Shown in pieces: positions 9,115-18,436 of a DNA stretch of 64,000 nucleotides. The stretch is from Halorhodospira halophila. GTDB taxonomy: Bacteria; Pseudomonadota; Gammaproteobacteria; Nitrococcales; Halorhodospiraceae. Location: the NCBI RefSeq assembly GCF_016653405.1, contig NZ_NHSN01000018.1:98524-162523 (forward strand), read 5' to 3'. The notes below the pieces were generated by a model, which was given only the letters and a program-made list of their open reading frames with translations, made no database searches and had not been told where the DNA came from. How positions within the stretch are numbered: position 1 is the stretch's first letter; every line of letters begins with the position of its first letter. Position numbers and translations under genes: made by a program.

Positions 9115-10083
9115 ATGATGAATCATCGTACCCGGACCCTTGCAATCGTTTTCGCCTGCGCTGCGGCAATTTGCGTAAGCGCCGGGGCTGTCAGCGGGCA
9201 GCAGACGCACCGCATGGACCCGCATGGCGCGCAATGGCACGCCTTCGAGGGGCGTTCCGGGTGCCATATGGCCCACGAAATCCCCGGAAAAGGGGTGGCC
9301 TTAATCAGCTACCGGCATGACGGTCGACAGTATCTGAGTTTCTTCGCCAATCGCCCTCCCCGGGAAGAAATCGAGGGGGATCTTTATATTGGCGAGCCAG
9401 CCTGGGGCGGGGATCGGCGCCGCCATGTCGAGCCGGTGCGTCTGCACCCGGACACGCGGACACTGCGTTTCAGCCGCCGGACGACGCAGTGGCTACTCGA
9501 CGCCCTGCGCGACGGGCGCGAGCCACAGATCCGCTACGAGGCCGGATACAGCGGGGAGCTGATCGAGATCGGGCTGACCCCGGCCGCCTTCCAGCGGGCG
9601 CTCGGCCACTACCGCGAGTGCATCGCCCGTCATGAGCGCGTCGACGCCGGCACCGCCACCCGCGGCCAGGTTATCCCTGGCCGCACCGGCGAACCCATGG
9701 CGGACAGTGACGGCCCAACCTGGGAGGGCAACCTCCCGCGCCTGCCGCGCGGGCCGCGCACCGAGGTCTACTTCGCCACGGGCAGCGACGACCTCACCCG
9801 CAACGCTCTAGACGAGATCCGGCGGTTCGTCCGCGCCGTCGAGGACAACCCGCACTGGGGCGTGGTGCTATCCATCGGCTATGCGGATACGCGGGGCAGT
9901 CCGGAGATCAACGAGCAACTTGCCGAAGCGCGCGCTGCGGCGGTCCGGGACGAGCTAGTGCACCTCGGCCTACCCGAGGACCGGATCGAGATCGAGGCGC
10001 GGCTTATCGACGAGGACAACGCTGAACAGGACATCCACGAGCTGGCGAGCAACCGCCGCGTGGAGCTGCGGACGGCCCTCTAG
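9115..10083 (+). CDS. MotY-like protein with OmpA C-terminal peptidoglycan-binding domain
   Basis: A secreted protein of 322 residues. An N-terminal signal peptide (about residues 1-30) is followed by a domain with QWHAFEGRSGCHMAHEIPG, RPPREE and PAAFQRALGHYRECI, resembling the MotY N-terminal domain. A C-terminal OmpA-like domain carries EVYFATGSDDLT and NRRVELRTAL. MotY is a T-ring component of sodium-driven flagellar motors in Vibrio and relatives and anchors the stator to peptidoglycan. The start is ambiguous among ATG codons 9106, 9115 and 9118. It stands alone next to the antenna genes, so the motility role is inferred from homology only. Confidence 0.75.
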   Translation: MMNHRTRTLAIVFACAAAICVSAGAVSGQQTHRMDPHGAQWHAFEGRSGCHMAHEIPGKGVALISYRHDGRQYLSFFANRPPREEIEGDLYIGEPAWGGDRRRHVEPVRLHPDTRTLRFSRRTTQWLLDALRDGREPQIRYEAGYSGELIEIGLTPAAFQRALGHYRECIARHERVDAGTATRGQVIPGRTGEPMADSDGPTWEGNLPRLPRGPRTEVYFATGSDDLTRNALDEIRRFVRAVEDNPHWGVVLSIGYADTRGSPEINEQLAEARAAAVRDELVHLGLPEDRIEIEARLIDEDNAEQDIHELASNRRVELRTAL

Positions 10084-10134
10084 CCACCCGTCTTGTGCTG
10101 GCGATGGCAACCGCCGATCCTTATGATCGCCACC

Positions 10135-10551
10135 ATGACGATCGAACTGCCCGAGCATCTGCCCTTCGCCACCGAGCTTTCGGTGCGCATCACCGACGTC
10201 AACTACGGCGGCCACCTGGGCAACGACGCCCTAGTCTCCCTGCTCCACGAGGCCCGGGTGGGTTTTCTGGCCCACTACGGCTTCAGTGAGGGGGACTGTG
10301 GCGGAGCCGGTATCGTCATCAGCGAGCTGGAGGTAGCGTACCGGGCCGAGGCTTTCCACGGCGACGCCCTGACCATCGCCGTCGGCGCCGGCACGATCGG
10401 ACGTAGTAGGGCCGAACTCTTCTACCGCGTCGAGCGCCCGGCAGACGCCAGGGAGGTCGCCCGTGCCCGGACGACCATCGCCTTCTTCGACTACACCGCA
10501 CGCCGGCCGCGCCGCACCCCGGAGCCCTTCCGCGAGGCCCTCAGCACCTGA
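10135..10551 (+). CDS. Acyl-CoA thioesterase-like hotdog protein
   Basis: A 138-residue single hotdog-fold protein of the 4-hydroxybenzoyl-CoA thioesterase type, expected to hydrolyse an acyl-CoA thioester in the cytoplasm. The N-terminal VRITDVNYGGHLGNDALV segment contains the catalytic-region Asp and the turn before the long central helix; ARTTIAFFDY is the last strand. An ATG earlier in frame (10123) is possible, but 10135 fits the family start better. It is convergent with the universal stress protein gene. The substrate cannot be inferred. Confidence 0.8.
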   Translation: MTIELPEHLPFATELSVRITDVNYGGHLGNDALVSLLHEARVGFLAHYGFSEGDCGGAGIVISELEVAYRAEAFHGDALTIAVGAGTIGRSRAELFYRVERPADAREVARARTTIAFFDYTARRPRRTPEPFREALST

Positions 10552-10566
10552 GATCCGCGCCGGCGC

Positions 10567-11469
10567 TCAGCCCTCGCCGCTGGTCAGCAGGACATCGCGC
10601 TCGCTCTCGTGGGCGACACGGCGGGCAACGCTGCCGAGCAGGGCACCCTGCCAGCGGGAGAGGCCCCGCGTCCCCATGGCAACCAGATCGACATCCGCCT
10701 CCTCGGCGAATTGACGGATCACCGTCGCCGGATCGCCGCCGCGGGCCTCGAAGTGGTCGACGCGATCCCGCACCGGCAACTCGTCCACGAGGCGACCCAG
10801 GGCCTCGGCGGTCTGCTGCCGCCCGTCCTGCAGGGCCGCCTGGAGCTCTGTAGCAGCCCCCTCGCCCGCCCCGTAGATCCGCTCCAGCGGTGTCGTATCG
10901 TGAACGCCGAGCAGCTGCAGCGCGGCGTCCGGGGCCAGGCGGGCGGCCGCTTCGACAGCGTGTCGCGAGCGTCCGGACCCGTCCACGGCCACCAGAACCC
11001 GCTGGTAACCGCCCTGCGGCGGGCGCTTGACCACCAGGATAGGCCCGGCGCGCTCGTGTGCCAGGCGCTCCGCGGTTGCGCCGAGGAACAGATCCCGTAC
11101 CACGCGCCTCCCGTGGGCACCAATCGTGACCAGATCGGCTCCCCACTCCCGCGCCTCTGCAGCGATCTCAGCCGCACCACGTCCCCACCGGCAACCGACC
11201 GACCACGCCGGGTCCGCCCCACCGCCGGCGATGGCACTGAGCTGCTCGTTCATTCGCGCCTCACTGGCCCGCTCCAGCTCACGGGTCGCCTGCTGCGCGC
11301 CGCCGCCCTGCTCGCGGAACAGCAGGCGCAAGGTCTCCTCCTCGAGATCGGCCTCGATGACGTGCAGCGCCCGCAGTTCGGCCCCGTGCAAGCGAGCCAG
11401 ATCCAGACTGCGCTGCGCCGCTGCCTCGGTCCGTTCGCTGAGATCGGTGGCATATAGGATCTTGCGCAC
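10567..11469 (-). CDS. Tandem universal stress protein (UspA family)
   Basis: A 300-residue protein made of two Usp domains, about residues 1-145 and 150-298. Both keep the ATP-binding type motif G-2X-G-9X-G-S/T: GAHGRRVVRDLFLGAT in the first and GTRGLSRWQGALLGS in the second. Usp proteins support survival under stress or growth arrest, often by binding ATP or adenylates. It starts with GTG at 11469 after a GGAGG site. The attH-type gene ends 11 bases upstream on the same strand, so it may be the last gene of the ABC transporter operon. Confidence 0.93.
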   Translation of the reverse strand: MRKILYATDLSERTEAAAQRSLDLARLHGAELRALHVIEADLEEETLRLLFREQGGGAQQATRELERASEARMNEQLSAIAGGGADPAWSVGCRWGRGAAEIAAEAREWGADLVTIGAHGRRVVRDLFLGATAERLAHERAGPILVVKRPPQGGYQRVLVAVDGSGRSRHAVEAAARLAPDAALQLLGVHDTTPLERIYGAGEGAATELQAALQDGRQQTAEALGRLVDELPVRDRVDHFEARGGDPATVIRQFAEEADVDLVAMGTRGLSRWQGALLGSVARRVAHESERDVLLTSGEG

Positions 11470-11480
11470 GACTCCCCCTC

Positions 11481-12647
11481 CTAATCGACGTAGCCAGTCA
11501 GTTCCGCATAGCCGACCGCGCTCACCGGGCGGCCGGCAGCCTCGCCACGACCGCGCAGCGCACCCTCCCAGTATCGAAACCCGTCGCGCAGCTCCTGATC
11601 CGCCAGCACAGGCTCGAGCTCCAGGGTCAACTCCTCCTCCGGGTATTCTAGCCGCCAGCGCGCCGGGTAGGTGGCCTCGCCGTCAGGGCTGGTCCAGTGC
11701 TCGAGCACCTCGAGGTGCACGTCGTCTCGAGTGACCACGCGGTGACGACCATCGGCCTCCACCCAGCCGCCCTTGCTTCTCGGATCGATGCTGCCATCTT
11801 CCCGGCGCAAGTGATAGAACATCAGTTCGCGGTCATCGTCGAGCTGAATCGAGAACCAGTCCCATCCGGTCTGCTCCTCACTCAGGGTGCTGCTGCCCCA
11901 CTCCCGATCGATCCAGGCGCTCCCCGAGACCGTGTGCTCGCCGTCGGGCACCGCCAGACGCCCAGCCGCCTGTAGCCGAGGGAGCGTGTAGTAGTAGGAG
12001 GCGTTACCGGGGTCGTCGCCCTTGCGGCTGTAGCCGTCCTCGCCCTGGAACACCATCGGCTTGCGCGCCCGCAGATCCAGTTCCAGCTCGACCCCCTCGG
12101 CCTCGAGCCGGGTCCGCAACCGGTTCAGCCCCTGGCCTGGCGCACCGCGGACTTCCCAGTCCTCCAACCACACCCGGAACGGGTCGGGTCGGGCCCCAGC
12201 CAGGCCGACAGCGCCCCGCGCCAGCCGCTCGAAGTGGTGGAAGGTCTCCCCCTCGGTGTCCGTCACGGCGAAGTGGGCCATCCACAACTGATTGGTCCCC
12301 CAGGCCGAACGGCGCGGGGCCGGCTCGGGGGACAGGGCGAAACGGAAGAAGGTGACCTGGAATCCGAAGTGACGACCGTCCTCGTCGAACACATTGCCCG
12401 TGATATACCACCATTCGTGACGGTAGTCGGGGTGCGGCCCGTGATCCCGGGGAAAGACCAGCGGCCGCGGCCCCAGGGCCCGGGCGAAGCCCTGCGCATC
12501 CTGTTCGCCGGAGAGCGCCCCGGCAACCGTGACCCCCTGCTGCCCGGCTGCGCCGTTTTGCTCCGGCGGATCCGTGCACCCGGCCAGCAGCAAGACCGTG
12601 ACGACAACCACGCCGCCGCGGAGTAACCTGCCGAGTCGCTCAGCCAT
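11481..12647 (-). CDS. AttH/CrtC-like lipocalin-domain lipoprotein
   Basis: A 388-residue predicted lipoprotein: the signal sequence ends in the lipobox LLAGC near residue 26. The body matches the AttH / hydroxyneurosporene-synthase-like family, with HEWWYITGNVF, SYYYTLPRL, GSAWIDREWGSS and QTGWDWFSIQL. Members are often described as predicted secreted hydrolases and are related to carotenoid 1,2-hydratase, but the activity here is unknown. The ATG at 12647 overlaps the permease stop by eight bases, so it is co-translated with the ABC transporter genes. This ABC-FtsX-AttH set is a recurrent operon in proteobacteria. Confidence 0.85.
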   Translation of the reverse strand: MAERLGRLLRGGVVVVTVLLLAGCTDPPEQNGAAGQQGVTVAGALSGEQDAQGFARALGPRPLVFPRDHGPHPDYRHEWWYITGNVFDEDGRHFGFQVTFFRFALSPEPAPRRSAWGTNQLWMAHFAVTDTEGETFHHFERLARGAVGLAGARPDPFRVWLEDWEVRGAPGQGLNRLRTRLEAEGVELELDLRARKPMVFQGEDGYSRKGDDPGNASYYYTLPRLQAAGRLAVPDGEHTVSGSAWIDREWGSSTLSEEQTGWDWFSIQLDDDRELMFYHLRREDGSIDPRSKGGWVEADGRHRVVTRDDVHLEVLEHWTSPDGEATYPARWRLEYPEEELTLELEPVLADQELRDGFRYWEGALRGRGEAAGRPVSAVGYAELTGYVD

Positions 12648-15171
12648 CCTCACGCATCGCCTCCCCCGGGGGTACTCTGGCTGCACGGTAGGCGGGATAG
12701 AGCCCGGCGAGCAAGGCGGCCACGGTCGCCAGGGCCACGGCCTGTGCCAGCACTGCCGGATCCACCTGGAACTGCAGGCTCCAGCCAAACGCGCGCTGGT
12801 TGATCACGTCGGTCAGGGCAAGTGCCAGGGCAAGGCCCGGCACGATGGCCAGAACGCCGGCAAACGCACCCAGCAATCCCGTGCGGGCCAGTTCCAGCGT
12901 CCAGACCTGCGCCGGCGTCAGTCCCAAGGCACGCAGGACCGCCACCTCGCCACTGCGCTCCAGGGCGAGCGCCAGCAGAGCACCGAAGACGCCGACAGCC
13001 GCGACGATGGTGGCCAGCAACTGCAGAACCCGCGTCACGGCGAAGGTGCGGTCGAACACGTCCAACGACAGGCGCCGAATCTCGGCATCGGAGCGGAAGG
13101 TGAGCACTCCGGCCTCGTCACCGGTGGCCTCGCGCAGAGCAGCGATCAGGGCGTCGGTGTCGATCCCCGCCCCGGCGTGGACGGCCAGGCCGTCGACGGC
13201 ATCGTCCTGCCAGTGCTCGTCGTAGAACCCCCGCGCCACGAACACAGCACCCTGACTCGTCGTGTAGTCGTGAACCACGGCGAGCACCGGGAGGTGCCGC
13301 TCGCCGGCGGGCGTCCGGATGGCCACCCGATCGCCGACCTCGAGATTGTGGTGGGCAGCGAAGGGCTCGGTGATGTAGGCGCCCTCTCCCCGCTCGAAAC
13401 GGTCCCAGGCCGCCGGCCCCCGCTCCTTGTACGCCATGCCGGCATCACCAACCGGACCGTGATCAAAGGCACGGAGCTGGATCTCGCCGAACTCGGAGGG
13501 AACCCGCAACTGGCGCGAGGTCGCCACCGACTCGACCCCTTCTACTTCGGCCAAACGCTCGTGCAGCTGCGGCGGCAACTCCGGCGGCGGCTCGCCGGTC
13601 TGGGACGGGGCGCTGACATAGACATCCGCCGACAGCGTGCTGTCCAGCCAGGTAGCCAGGCTGCCGCGGAAGCTGTCGATCATGACGCTCACCCCGATGA
13701 CCGCCGTCACCGCAACCACCAGCGCCACGGCCGCCACCCCGCTGCGCGACAGCCCGGCCGCCACGCCCCGCGCGGCCATGCGTCCCGGCGCCCCGAGCAG
13801 CCAACCGGCCGGACCGGCAAGCGCGCCGGCCAGCCCTCCCACGGCCCAGGGCACCAAGAGCGCCGCACCGACCAGCAGGGCAAAGACGCCACCGAAACCC
13901 ACCACCAGGCCGCCGCTGCCACCCCACAGGAGACCGACTCCGGCGGCACCGAGCAACAACCCGCCCCCGGCCAGCGGGCGCACCCAGCGACGTGCACGCC
14001 CCTCCAGCGTGGCGCGGTCCAAGGCCGTGCGCGGGGCAACCGAGGCAGCTTCCCAGGCCGGCGCGGCGGCCGCCAGTGCGGCCGCCACCACCCCCAGCGC
14101 CGCGGCCATGAAAAGCGCCGTGGGTGCAAGCGCAACCTCACGGACGTTGTGGACGAAGTAGAGGTCGGTGATGGTCCGTGTCACGAGTTCGAGCAATCCG
14201 TCAGCCAGCAGGTAGCCGAGGGGCAGACCCGCCAGCGTGCCGGCGATCCCGAGCACGACCCCCTCGGTAACCACCGCGCGGAACAGCCGCCCGCGACCGA
14301 CTCCGAGGGCTCGCAGCCGACCGATCAACGCCCGGCGCTGGACCACGGAGAAGGAGATTGCGTTGTAGATGAGCAGCGCGCCCACCAGCAGGGCCAGCAG
14401 GCTGAAGGCGGTCAGGTTGAGGCGAAAGGCCGCGGTCATTTCGTCGAGGGCAGCCGCGCCTTCCTGGGCCTCGCCGATCACTGCGCCATCGGGCAGTAAT
14501 TCCTGCACGCGAGCCAGGCGAACCGCTCCGGCTGCTCCCTCGGGGATCACCAGATCGATGCGGTCGAGGCGCCCGAGCCGGTCGAGCAGCTCCTGAGCGG
14601 TGGCCACGTCCACTACGACGGTATCCCGCAGCCCCTCAGCGGTCAGGCGATCCGGAGCCTCAACCACCGCAGCCACCTCCAGCCGGTGCTCGCGCCCGGC
14701 GACCTCCACCGCCAAGGGGTCTCCCTCGGTGACCCCCAGCCGCCGCGCATCGTCCCGGAAGAGCACCACCAGATCGTCCCGATCGAGCCAGAGGGCAGCA
14801 TCCACCGCACGAGCGGCACCGGCTACCGCCTCGCGGACCCCCGACTCGGCCCAGGGATCGATGCCGAGCACGCGCAACGGCCCGTCCGGACCTGTGACGT
14901 GTCCTTCGACCACCGGGGTCGAGGGGCGAATACCGGCATGCCGCAACCGGGTGTAAAGGCTTTCCTCCACCCCGGCGGTGCCGGCCGTGATCCGGTGGGT
15001 AGCCTGCCCGGTGAGGGCCTCCGCCGAACGCGTGAATGCCCGCTCCGAGGAGGCGTTGGCGAGTTCGACGGCAACGACCACCGCCACCCCGAGCGCCACG
15101 CCGAGGATCGCCAGCGCCGCCTGCCAGGGGTGGCGCAGGTGATGGCGCCATCCAGCCCGGGCCAGGATCAC
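12640..15171 (-). CDS. FtsX-family ABC transporter permease
   Basis: An 843-residue inner-membrane permease of the MacB/LolC/FtsX superfamily. It has an N-terminal membrane span (residues about 15-40), a large periplasmic domain, a first group of three spans around 255-375, a second periplasmic domain and a last set of spans at 720-830, with GEAMRED at the C-terminus. Such permeases usually move lipids, lipoproteins or peptides out of the inner membrane, or transmit mechanical force. It starts with GTG at 15171 overlapping the ATPase stop. It works with the ATPase encoded immediately upstream and probably serves the AttH-like lipoprotein downstream. Confidence 0.9.
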   Translation of the reverse strand: MILARAGWRHHLRHPWQAALAILGVALGVAVVVAVELANASSERAFTRSAEALTGQATHRITAGTAGVEESLYTRLRHAGIRPSTPVVEGHVTGPDGPLRVLGIDPWAESGVREAVAGAARAVDAALWLDRDDLVVLFRDDARRLGVTEGDPLAVEVAGREHRLEVAAVVEAPDRLTAEGLRDTVVVDVATAQELLDRLGRLDRIDLVIPEGAAGAVRLARVQELLPDGAVIGEAQEGAAALDEMTAAFRLNLTAFSLLALLVGALLIYNAISFSVVQRRALIGRLRALGVGRGRLFRAVVTEGVVLGIAGTLAGLPLGYLLADGLLELVTRTITDLYFVHNVREVALAPTALFMAAALGVVAAALAAAAPAWEAASVAPRTALDRATLEGRARRWVRPLAGGGLLLGAAGVGLLWGGSGGLVVGFGGVFALLVGAALLVPWAVGGLAGALAGPAGWLLGAPGRMAARGVAAGLSRSGVAAVALVVAVTAVIGVSVMIDSFRGSLATWLDSTLSADVYVSAPSQTGEPPPELPPQLHERLAEVEGVESVATSRQLRVPSEFGEIQLRAFDHGPVGDAGMAYKERGPAAWDRFERGEGAYITEPFAAHHNLEVGDRVAIRTPAGERHLPVLAVVHDYTTSQGAVFVARGFYDEHWQDDAVDGLAVHAGAGIDTDALIAALREATGDEAGVLTFRSDAEIRRLSLDVFDRTFAVTRVLQLLATIVAAVGVFGALLALALERSGEVAVLRALGLTPAQVWTLELARTGLLGAFAGVLAIVPGLALALALTDVINQRAFGWSLQFQVDPAVLAQAVALATVAALLAGLYPAYRAARVPPGEAMREDG

Positions 15172-15959
15172 GCTGCAGACACCTCATCGAGCCGGCCACC
15201 CTGCAGTGCAACCACCCGATCGGCGGCGGCCGCCACCTCGCTGGCGTGGGTTGCGATCAGGGCGGTCATGCCACGCTCACGGCGGAGCTCATTGAACAAC
15301 CCGAGTACGGTTCGGGCCGTCTCCCTGTCGAGGCTGCCCGTGGGCTCGTCGGCAAGGAGAAGCCCGGGGCCGTGCACCAGGGCCCGGGCGACGGCAACCC
15401 GCTGCCGCTCGCCGCCGGAGAGGTGTTCCGGGAAGGTGCCCTCCCGTCCCTGCAGTCCGACGCGCTCCAGCAGCGCCCGGGCGTGGCGCCTTCCGTCCCG
15501 ATCCAGGGCCCCATTGAGCTCCAGCGGAAGGAGCAGATTCTCGAGCACGGTCAGCGTCGGGACGAGATTGAGCTGTTGAAAGATGAAACCGAGATGACGG
15601 CGCCGGAAGAGCGTTCGGGCGGTTTCGTCCAGCCTCGCCAGATCCATGCCGTCGAACCTCAGCGCCCCGCGATCCGGTGCCTCCATGGCCCCGATCAGGT
15701 TGAGCAGCGTGGATTTGCCCGAGCCGCTCGGGCCGATCACGGCCACGGATTCGCCGCGACGGATGGCCAGATCCAGATCCTCGAGGACCACGCGAACGGC
15801 TCCACCCTCCGGGTAGCCCTTGCACACGCCCTGCAACTGGATCAGCAGATCCTGCGCGGACCGTTCCGCACCGCCCTGCGCCGGCGATCGCAGCGGCTGC
15901 CGGCCCTTCGTCGGACAGGGGCCGGCAGCCTGGCCGTCAGTTGGAGAAGTGGCGGACAC
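15168..15959 (-). CDS. ABC transporter ATP-binding protein (LolD/MacB type)
   Basis: The ATPase partner of the downstream FtsX-type permease. It shows Walker [10 protein letters not shown]-loop [12 protein letters not shown], signature [15 protein letters not shown], Walker [13 protein letters not shown] and switch His in [11 protein letters not shown]. The start is uncertain. The first conserved residues ([14 protein letters not shown]) are preceded by no ATG or GTG until the GTG at 15959, which overlaps the DsrE-like gene by 23 bases. A CTG or TTG closer to the domain could be used instead. The gene is coupled to the permease through a GTGA overlap. Confidence 0.9.
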   Translation of the reverse strand: MSATSPTDGQAAGPCPTKGRQPLRSPAQGGAERSAQDLLIQLQGVCKGYPEGGAVRVVLEDLDLAIRRGESVAVIGPSGSGKSTLLNLIGAMEAPDRGALRFDGMDLARLDETARTLFRRRHLGFIFQQLNLVPTLTVLENLLLPLELNGALDRDGRRHARALLERVGLQGREGTFPEHLSGGERQRVAVARALVHGPGLLLADEPTGSLDRETARTVLGLFNELRRERGMTALIATHASEVAAAADRVVALQGGRLDEVSAA

Positions 15960-16374
15960 TCGGGTCAGCCATGTACTCGGCCACCTCCGGCGCCTCCGCC
16001 ACACCGACGCCCTCGATCAGGTCGTCCTCGGTGTAGTCGGTGTTGGGCAGGAAAATGGCGCAGACCTCGACCTGAACGCCTTCATCGATCAGGTTGCGCA
16101 TCATCTGCTGCGGATTGGCACCGGCCGGCTCCAGGGCATCGGCCGAGTAGTCGTCCGTGGCCATCTCGGCCCCGGGGCCGCAGAGCAGGATGCGTGGTTC
16201 CTGGCCCTGCTGCATACCCTGGGTGGCGAGGATCATGGACATGCCTTGGGTCTGCAGATCGTCAGAGGTCACGCTGACGAACAGCTTGTCCGGGCCGTGA
16301 CCGTCGGCCTGGGCCAGCCCTACCCCGGCAGCGGCCATTGCGGCCGCTGCCAAAACCTTGTTAAAAGCTCGCAT
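15937..16374 (-). CDS. Periplasmic DsrE-like protein
   Basis: A 145-residue protein with a clear signal peptide (cleavage expected after AQA at residue 23), followed by a DsrE/DsrF-like fold. Visible segments are DKLFVSVTSDDLQTQGMSM, RILLCGPGAE (Cys65) and GVQVEVCAIFLPN (Cys105). Cytoplasmic DsrE-family proteins pass sulfur as persulfide in sulfur oxidation; exported members are poorly characterised. Two cysteines at the expected strand ends suggest sulfur or thiol chemistry in the periplasm, fitting a sulfide-oxidising phototroph. A good AAGGAG site precedes the ATG at 16374. It sits between regA and the ABC genes and may begin that operon. Confidence 0.8.
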   Translation of the reverse strand: MRAFNKVLAAAAMAAAGVGLAQADGHGPDKLFVSVTSDDLQTQGMSMILATQGMQQGQEPRILLCGPGAEMATDDYSADALEPAGANPQQMMRNLIDEGVQVEVCAIFLPNTDYTEDDLIEGVGVAEAPEVAEYMADPSVRHFSN

Positions 16375-16403
16375 CTGGGCATCGCTCCTTGAGTTCACGG
16401 ATC

Positions 16404-16420
16404 GGGTCGCTCGGCGACCC
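16404..16420 (-). terminator. Hairpin between regA and the dsrE-like gene
   Basis: GGGTCGC (16404-16410) pairs perfectly with GCGACCC (16414-16420) across a TCG loop, in the 93-base gap after the regA stop. No T-tract follows, so it could be a weak terminator or a leader element of the dsrE-like gene. Confidence 0.4.
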
Positions 16421-16467
16421 TCCCCGGAACATATCGGAGCATTCACGCCCGTGCAAACAGCGCGCGA

Positions 16468-17004
16468 CTATTGCTTGACCGGTCGCTTGCTGAGCTTGCG
16501 CTGCAGCGTGCGCCGATGGATCCCGAGTGCCCGGGCCGCCGCCGAGATGTTGCCGTCGTGCTCGTTGAGCACCCGCTGGATCTGCTCCCACTCCAGCCGC
16601 CGCAGCGACATCGGCTTCTGCGGGGGCTTTTCCGGCTCTGCAGTGGGTTTGCCCTCCAGGGTGGCAAGCACGGTGTCCGCGTCCGTGGGCTTGGGCAGGT
16701 AGTTGTAAGCCCCGCGCTTGATAGCCTCCACGGCGGTGGGGATGCTGGCATACCCGGTCAGTACCAAGATGCGTGCCTGCGGCAGCGCATCCCGAAGTGG
16801 CTCGACCAGGTTCAGTCCGGAGTGCTCGCCGAGCTTCAGATCCAGCACCACGTACTGTGGCTGCTGACTGCGCGCCTTTTGCAGGGCGGTCTCCGGCTCT
16901 TCCGCCGAATCCACCTGACAGCCCCGGCGCGAGAGCGAGCGCCCCAGCACCTGGGAGAAGGTCGTATCGTCATCGATGATCAGAATCGATGGCCCGTTCA
17001 ACAT
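16468..17004 (-). CDS. regA: Redox response regulator RegA/PrrA/ActR
   Basis: A 178-residue two-domain response regulator. The receiver domain (about 1-120) has acidic residues in LIIDDD, phospho-acceptor Asp55 in YVVLDLKLGEHSG, and Lys in NYLPKP. A proline-rich linker (EKPPQKP) joins the Fis-type HTH NISAAARALGIHRRTLQRKL, almost invariant in the RegA family. In purple bacteria RegA controls photosynthesis, carbon fixation, nitrogen fixation and respiration genes according to redox state. It is 42 bases downstream of regB with a GAGGAGG site. Regulation of the two nearby antenna operons is a reasonable inference. Confidence 0.96.
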   Translation of the reverse strand: MLNGPSILIIDDDTTFSQVLGRSLSRRGCQVDSAEEPETALQKARSQQPQYVVLDLKLGEHSGLNLVEPLRDALPQARILVLTGYASIPTAVEAIKRGAYNYLPKPTDADTVLATLEGKPTAEPEKPPQKPMSLRRLEWEQIQRVLNEHDGNISAAARALGIHRRTLQRKLSKRPVKQ

Positions 17005-17046
17005 GGTCTACCTCCTCTCCTCCTCAAGCCTCACCGGCTCCCTCCC

Positions 17047-18357
17047 TCATTCAACGCCGCGGTTGTTGTCCGCCCGCAGCAGCTCGAGGGAGACTTCGAT
17101 CCTCGTTCGCGCACCCTGGCCCTTCGGCGAATCCATCAGGGTGACGCTCCCGCCGAAACGATCCACCGTGGCGTTGGCCAGCACCAGCCCAATGCCCATG
17201 CCCGACGGCTTCGTTGTCTGGACCACCCGGCCGGCATGGCGCACGCGCTCGGAATCGAGGCCTGTGCCCTCGTCGTCGATGACCAGGGTCAGTCTTTCAC
17301 CGTCGCTGCTGATCGAGACCTCGACCCCGCTGCGGTGATTCTCCAAAGACGCCTCGGCGGCGTTGTTCAGCAGGTTGAGCAGCGCATGCATGAGGGTCGG
17401 ATCCTGGCTGATCTCGACGTCCACGAAAGGCTCCTGGTACGTCACGCTCGGCTCGATCTTCGGGTGCATCAGGCGCCAAGTATCCACGATACGCGCCACA
17501 TGCCGCTGCAGAGAGACCGTGCGCCCGCCCTGATCGCTTCCGGCTGCGCCCGCGTCCTTCAGATCTTCCAGCGTTTCCTTGCACACCGCAAGCTGCGAAT
17601 GCAGCAGCTCGAGATCCTGCTGCAGCTCGGTATCGTCCCGGCGTTCCTGGCGCAACTCGTCGACGACCATGGACATCGTCGACAACGGCGTGCCCAGCTG
17701 ATGGGCGGCCCCGGCGGCCACCGTGCCAAGGGCCACGATCTGCTCGTTGCGCAGGGTATGCTCCCGGGCCCTGGAGAGGCGCCAGTCCTGGCGGCGCAGC
17801 ACCGAAGACATGAAACGGACGAACACCGTGATCATCCATGCAGAGATCACGAAGTTCACCCACATGCCGATCATGTGCAGGTTGAAATCCCCGCCGATGA
17901 TCGGGTGGGGCCCGTCCATGGGCAGATAGACCGCCAGCAGCAGGCCGTAGAGCACGACGCAGAGGATCGCCACCACCAGCGCCAGATTGGCCGGCATGGC
18001 GACGGCGGACAGCGCAACCGGGACGAGGTAGAGGGAGACGAACGGGTTCGAGGGCCCCCCGGTGAGCCCGAGCAGCACCGTCAGTGCCACGACATCGATG
18101 AGGACGTTGAACACGACCTCCGACTGGGAGATCTGCTCGGGGGTGTTGCGCAGACGCCAGAAAGCGAAGACGTTCCACGACGCCAGAACGGTGATGGTCA
18201 GCAGCAGGGGCACCAGCGGCAGGGTCAGGCCCAGTCCGAAGTGGACGAAGAGGACGGTGATCATCTGCCCTGTGGTGGCGGTGATGCGCATCCACGCCAG
18301 GATGCGTACCGCCTGGGCGGGCTCGAAACGCGGCACGCCCTCCTTTCCTGCGGCCAT
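17047..18357 (-). CDS. regB: Redox sensor histidine kinase RegB/PrrB
   Basis: A 436-residue membrane sensor kinase. Six membrane spans occupy roughly residues 25-185 and include the quinone-sensing heptapeptide GGPSNPF at 100-106. The H-box ALGTVAAGAAHQLGTPLS contains phospho-acceptor His219. The redox-active cysteine is Cys259 in LAVCKETL. The ATP-binding region has LNNAAEAS (N box), DDEGTGLD and GMGIGLVLA. All signature residues of RegB are intact, so it should sense the ubiquinone pool and disulfide state and phosphorylate RegA. Unlike the arrangement in Rhodobacter, senC/prrC is not adjacent. Confidence 0.96.
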   Translation of the reverse strand: MAAGKEGVPRFEPAQAVRILAWMRITATTGQMITVLFVHFGLGLTLPLVPLLLTITVLASWNVFAFWRLRNTPEQISQSEVVFNVLIDVVALTVLLGLTGGPSNPFVSLYLVPVALSAVAMPANLALVVAILCVVLYGLLLAVYLPMDGPHPIIGGDFNLHMIGMWVNFVISAWMITVFVRFMSSVLRRQDWRLSRAREHTLRNEQIVALGTVAAGAAHQLGTPLSTMSMVVDELRQERRDDTELQQDLELLHSQLAVCKETLEDLKDAGAAGSDQGGRTVSLQRHVARIVDTWRLMHPKIEPSVTYQEPFVDVEISQDPTLMHALLNLLNNAAEASLENHRSGVEVSISSDGERLTLVIDDEGTGLDSERVRHAGRVVQTTKPSGMGIGLVLANATVDRFGGSVTLMDSPKGQGARTRIEVSLELLRADNNRGVE

Positions 18358-18436
18358 GTTGTTCGCCTTCTGTCGACCCGTCGATGGCGGCTCAGTCTAA
18401 CAGGTAAGCGCGGTCCACCGGACAGGCCCGCTGCGG

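Noticed and set aside
12529-14499. 656-codon open frame on the + strand opposite the ABC permease
   Set aside because: Antisense shadow of the FtsX-type permease; low-complexity Gln/Arg/His/Pro-rich composition typical of GC-rich antisense frames.
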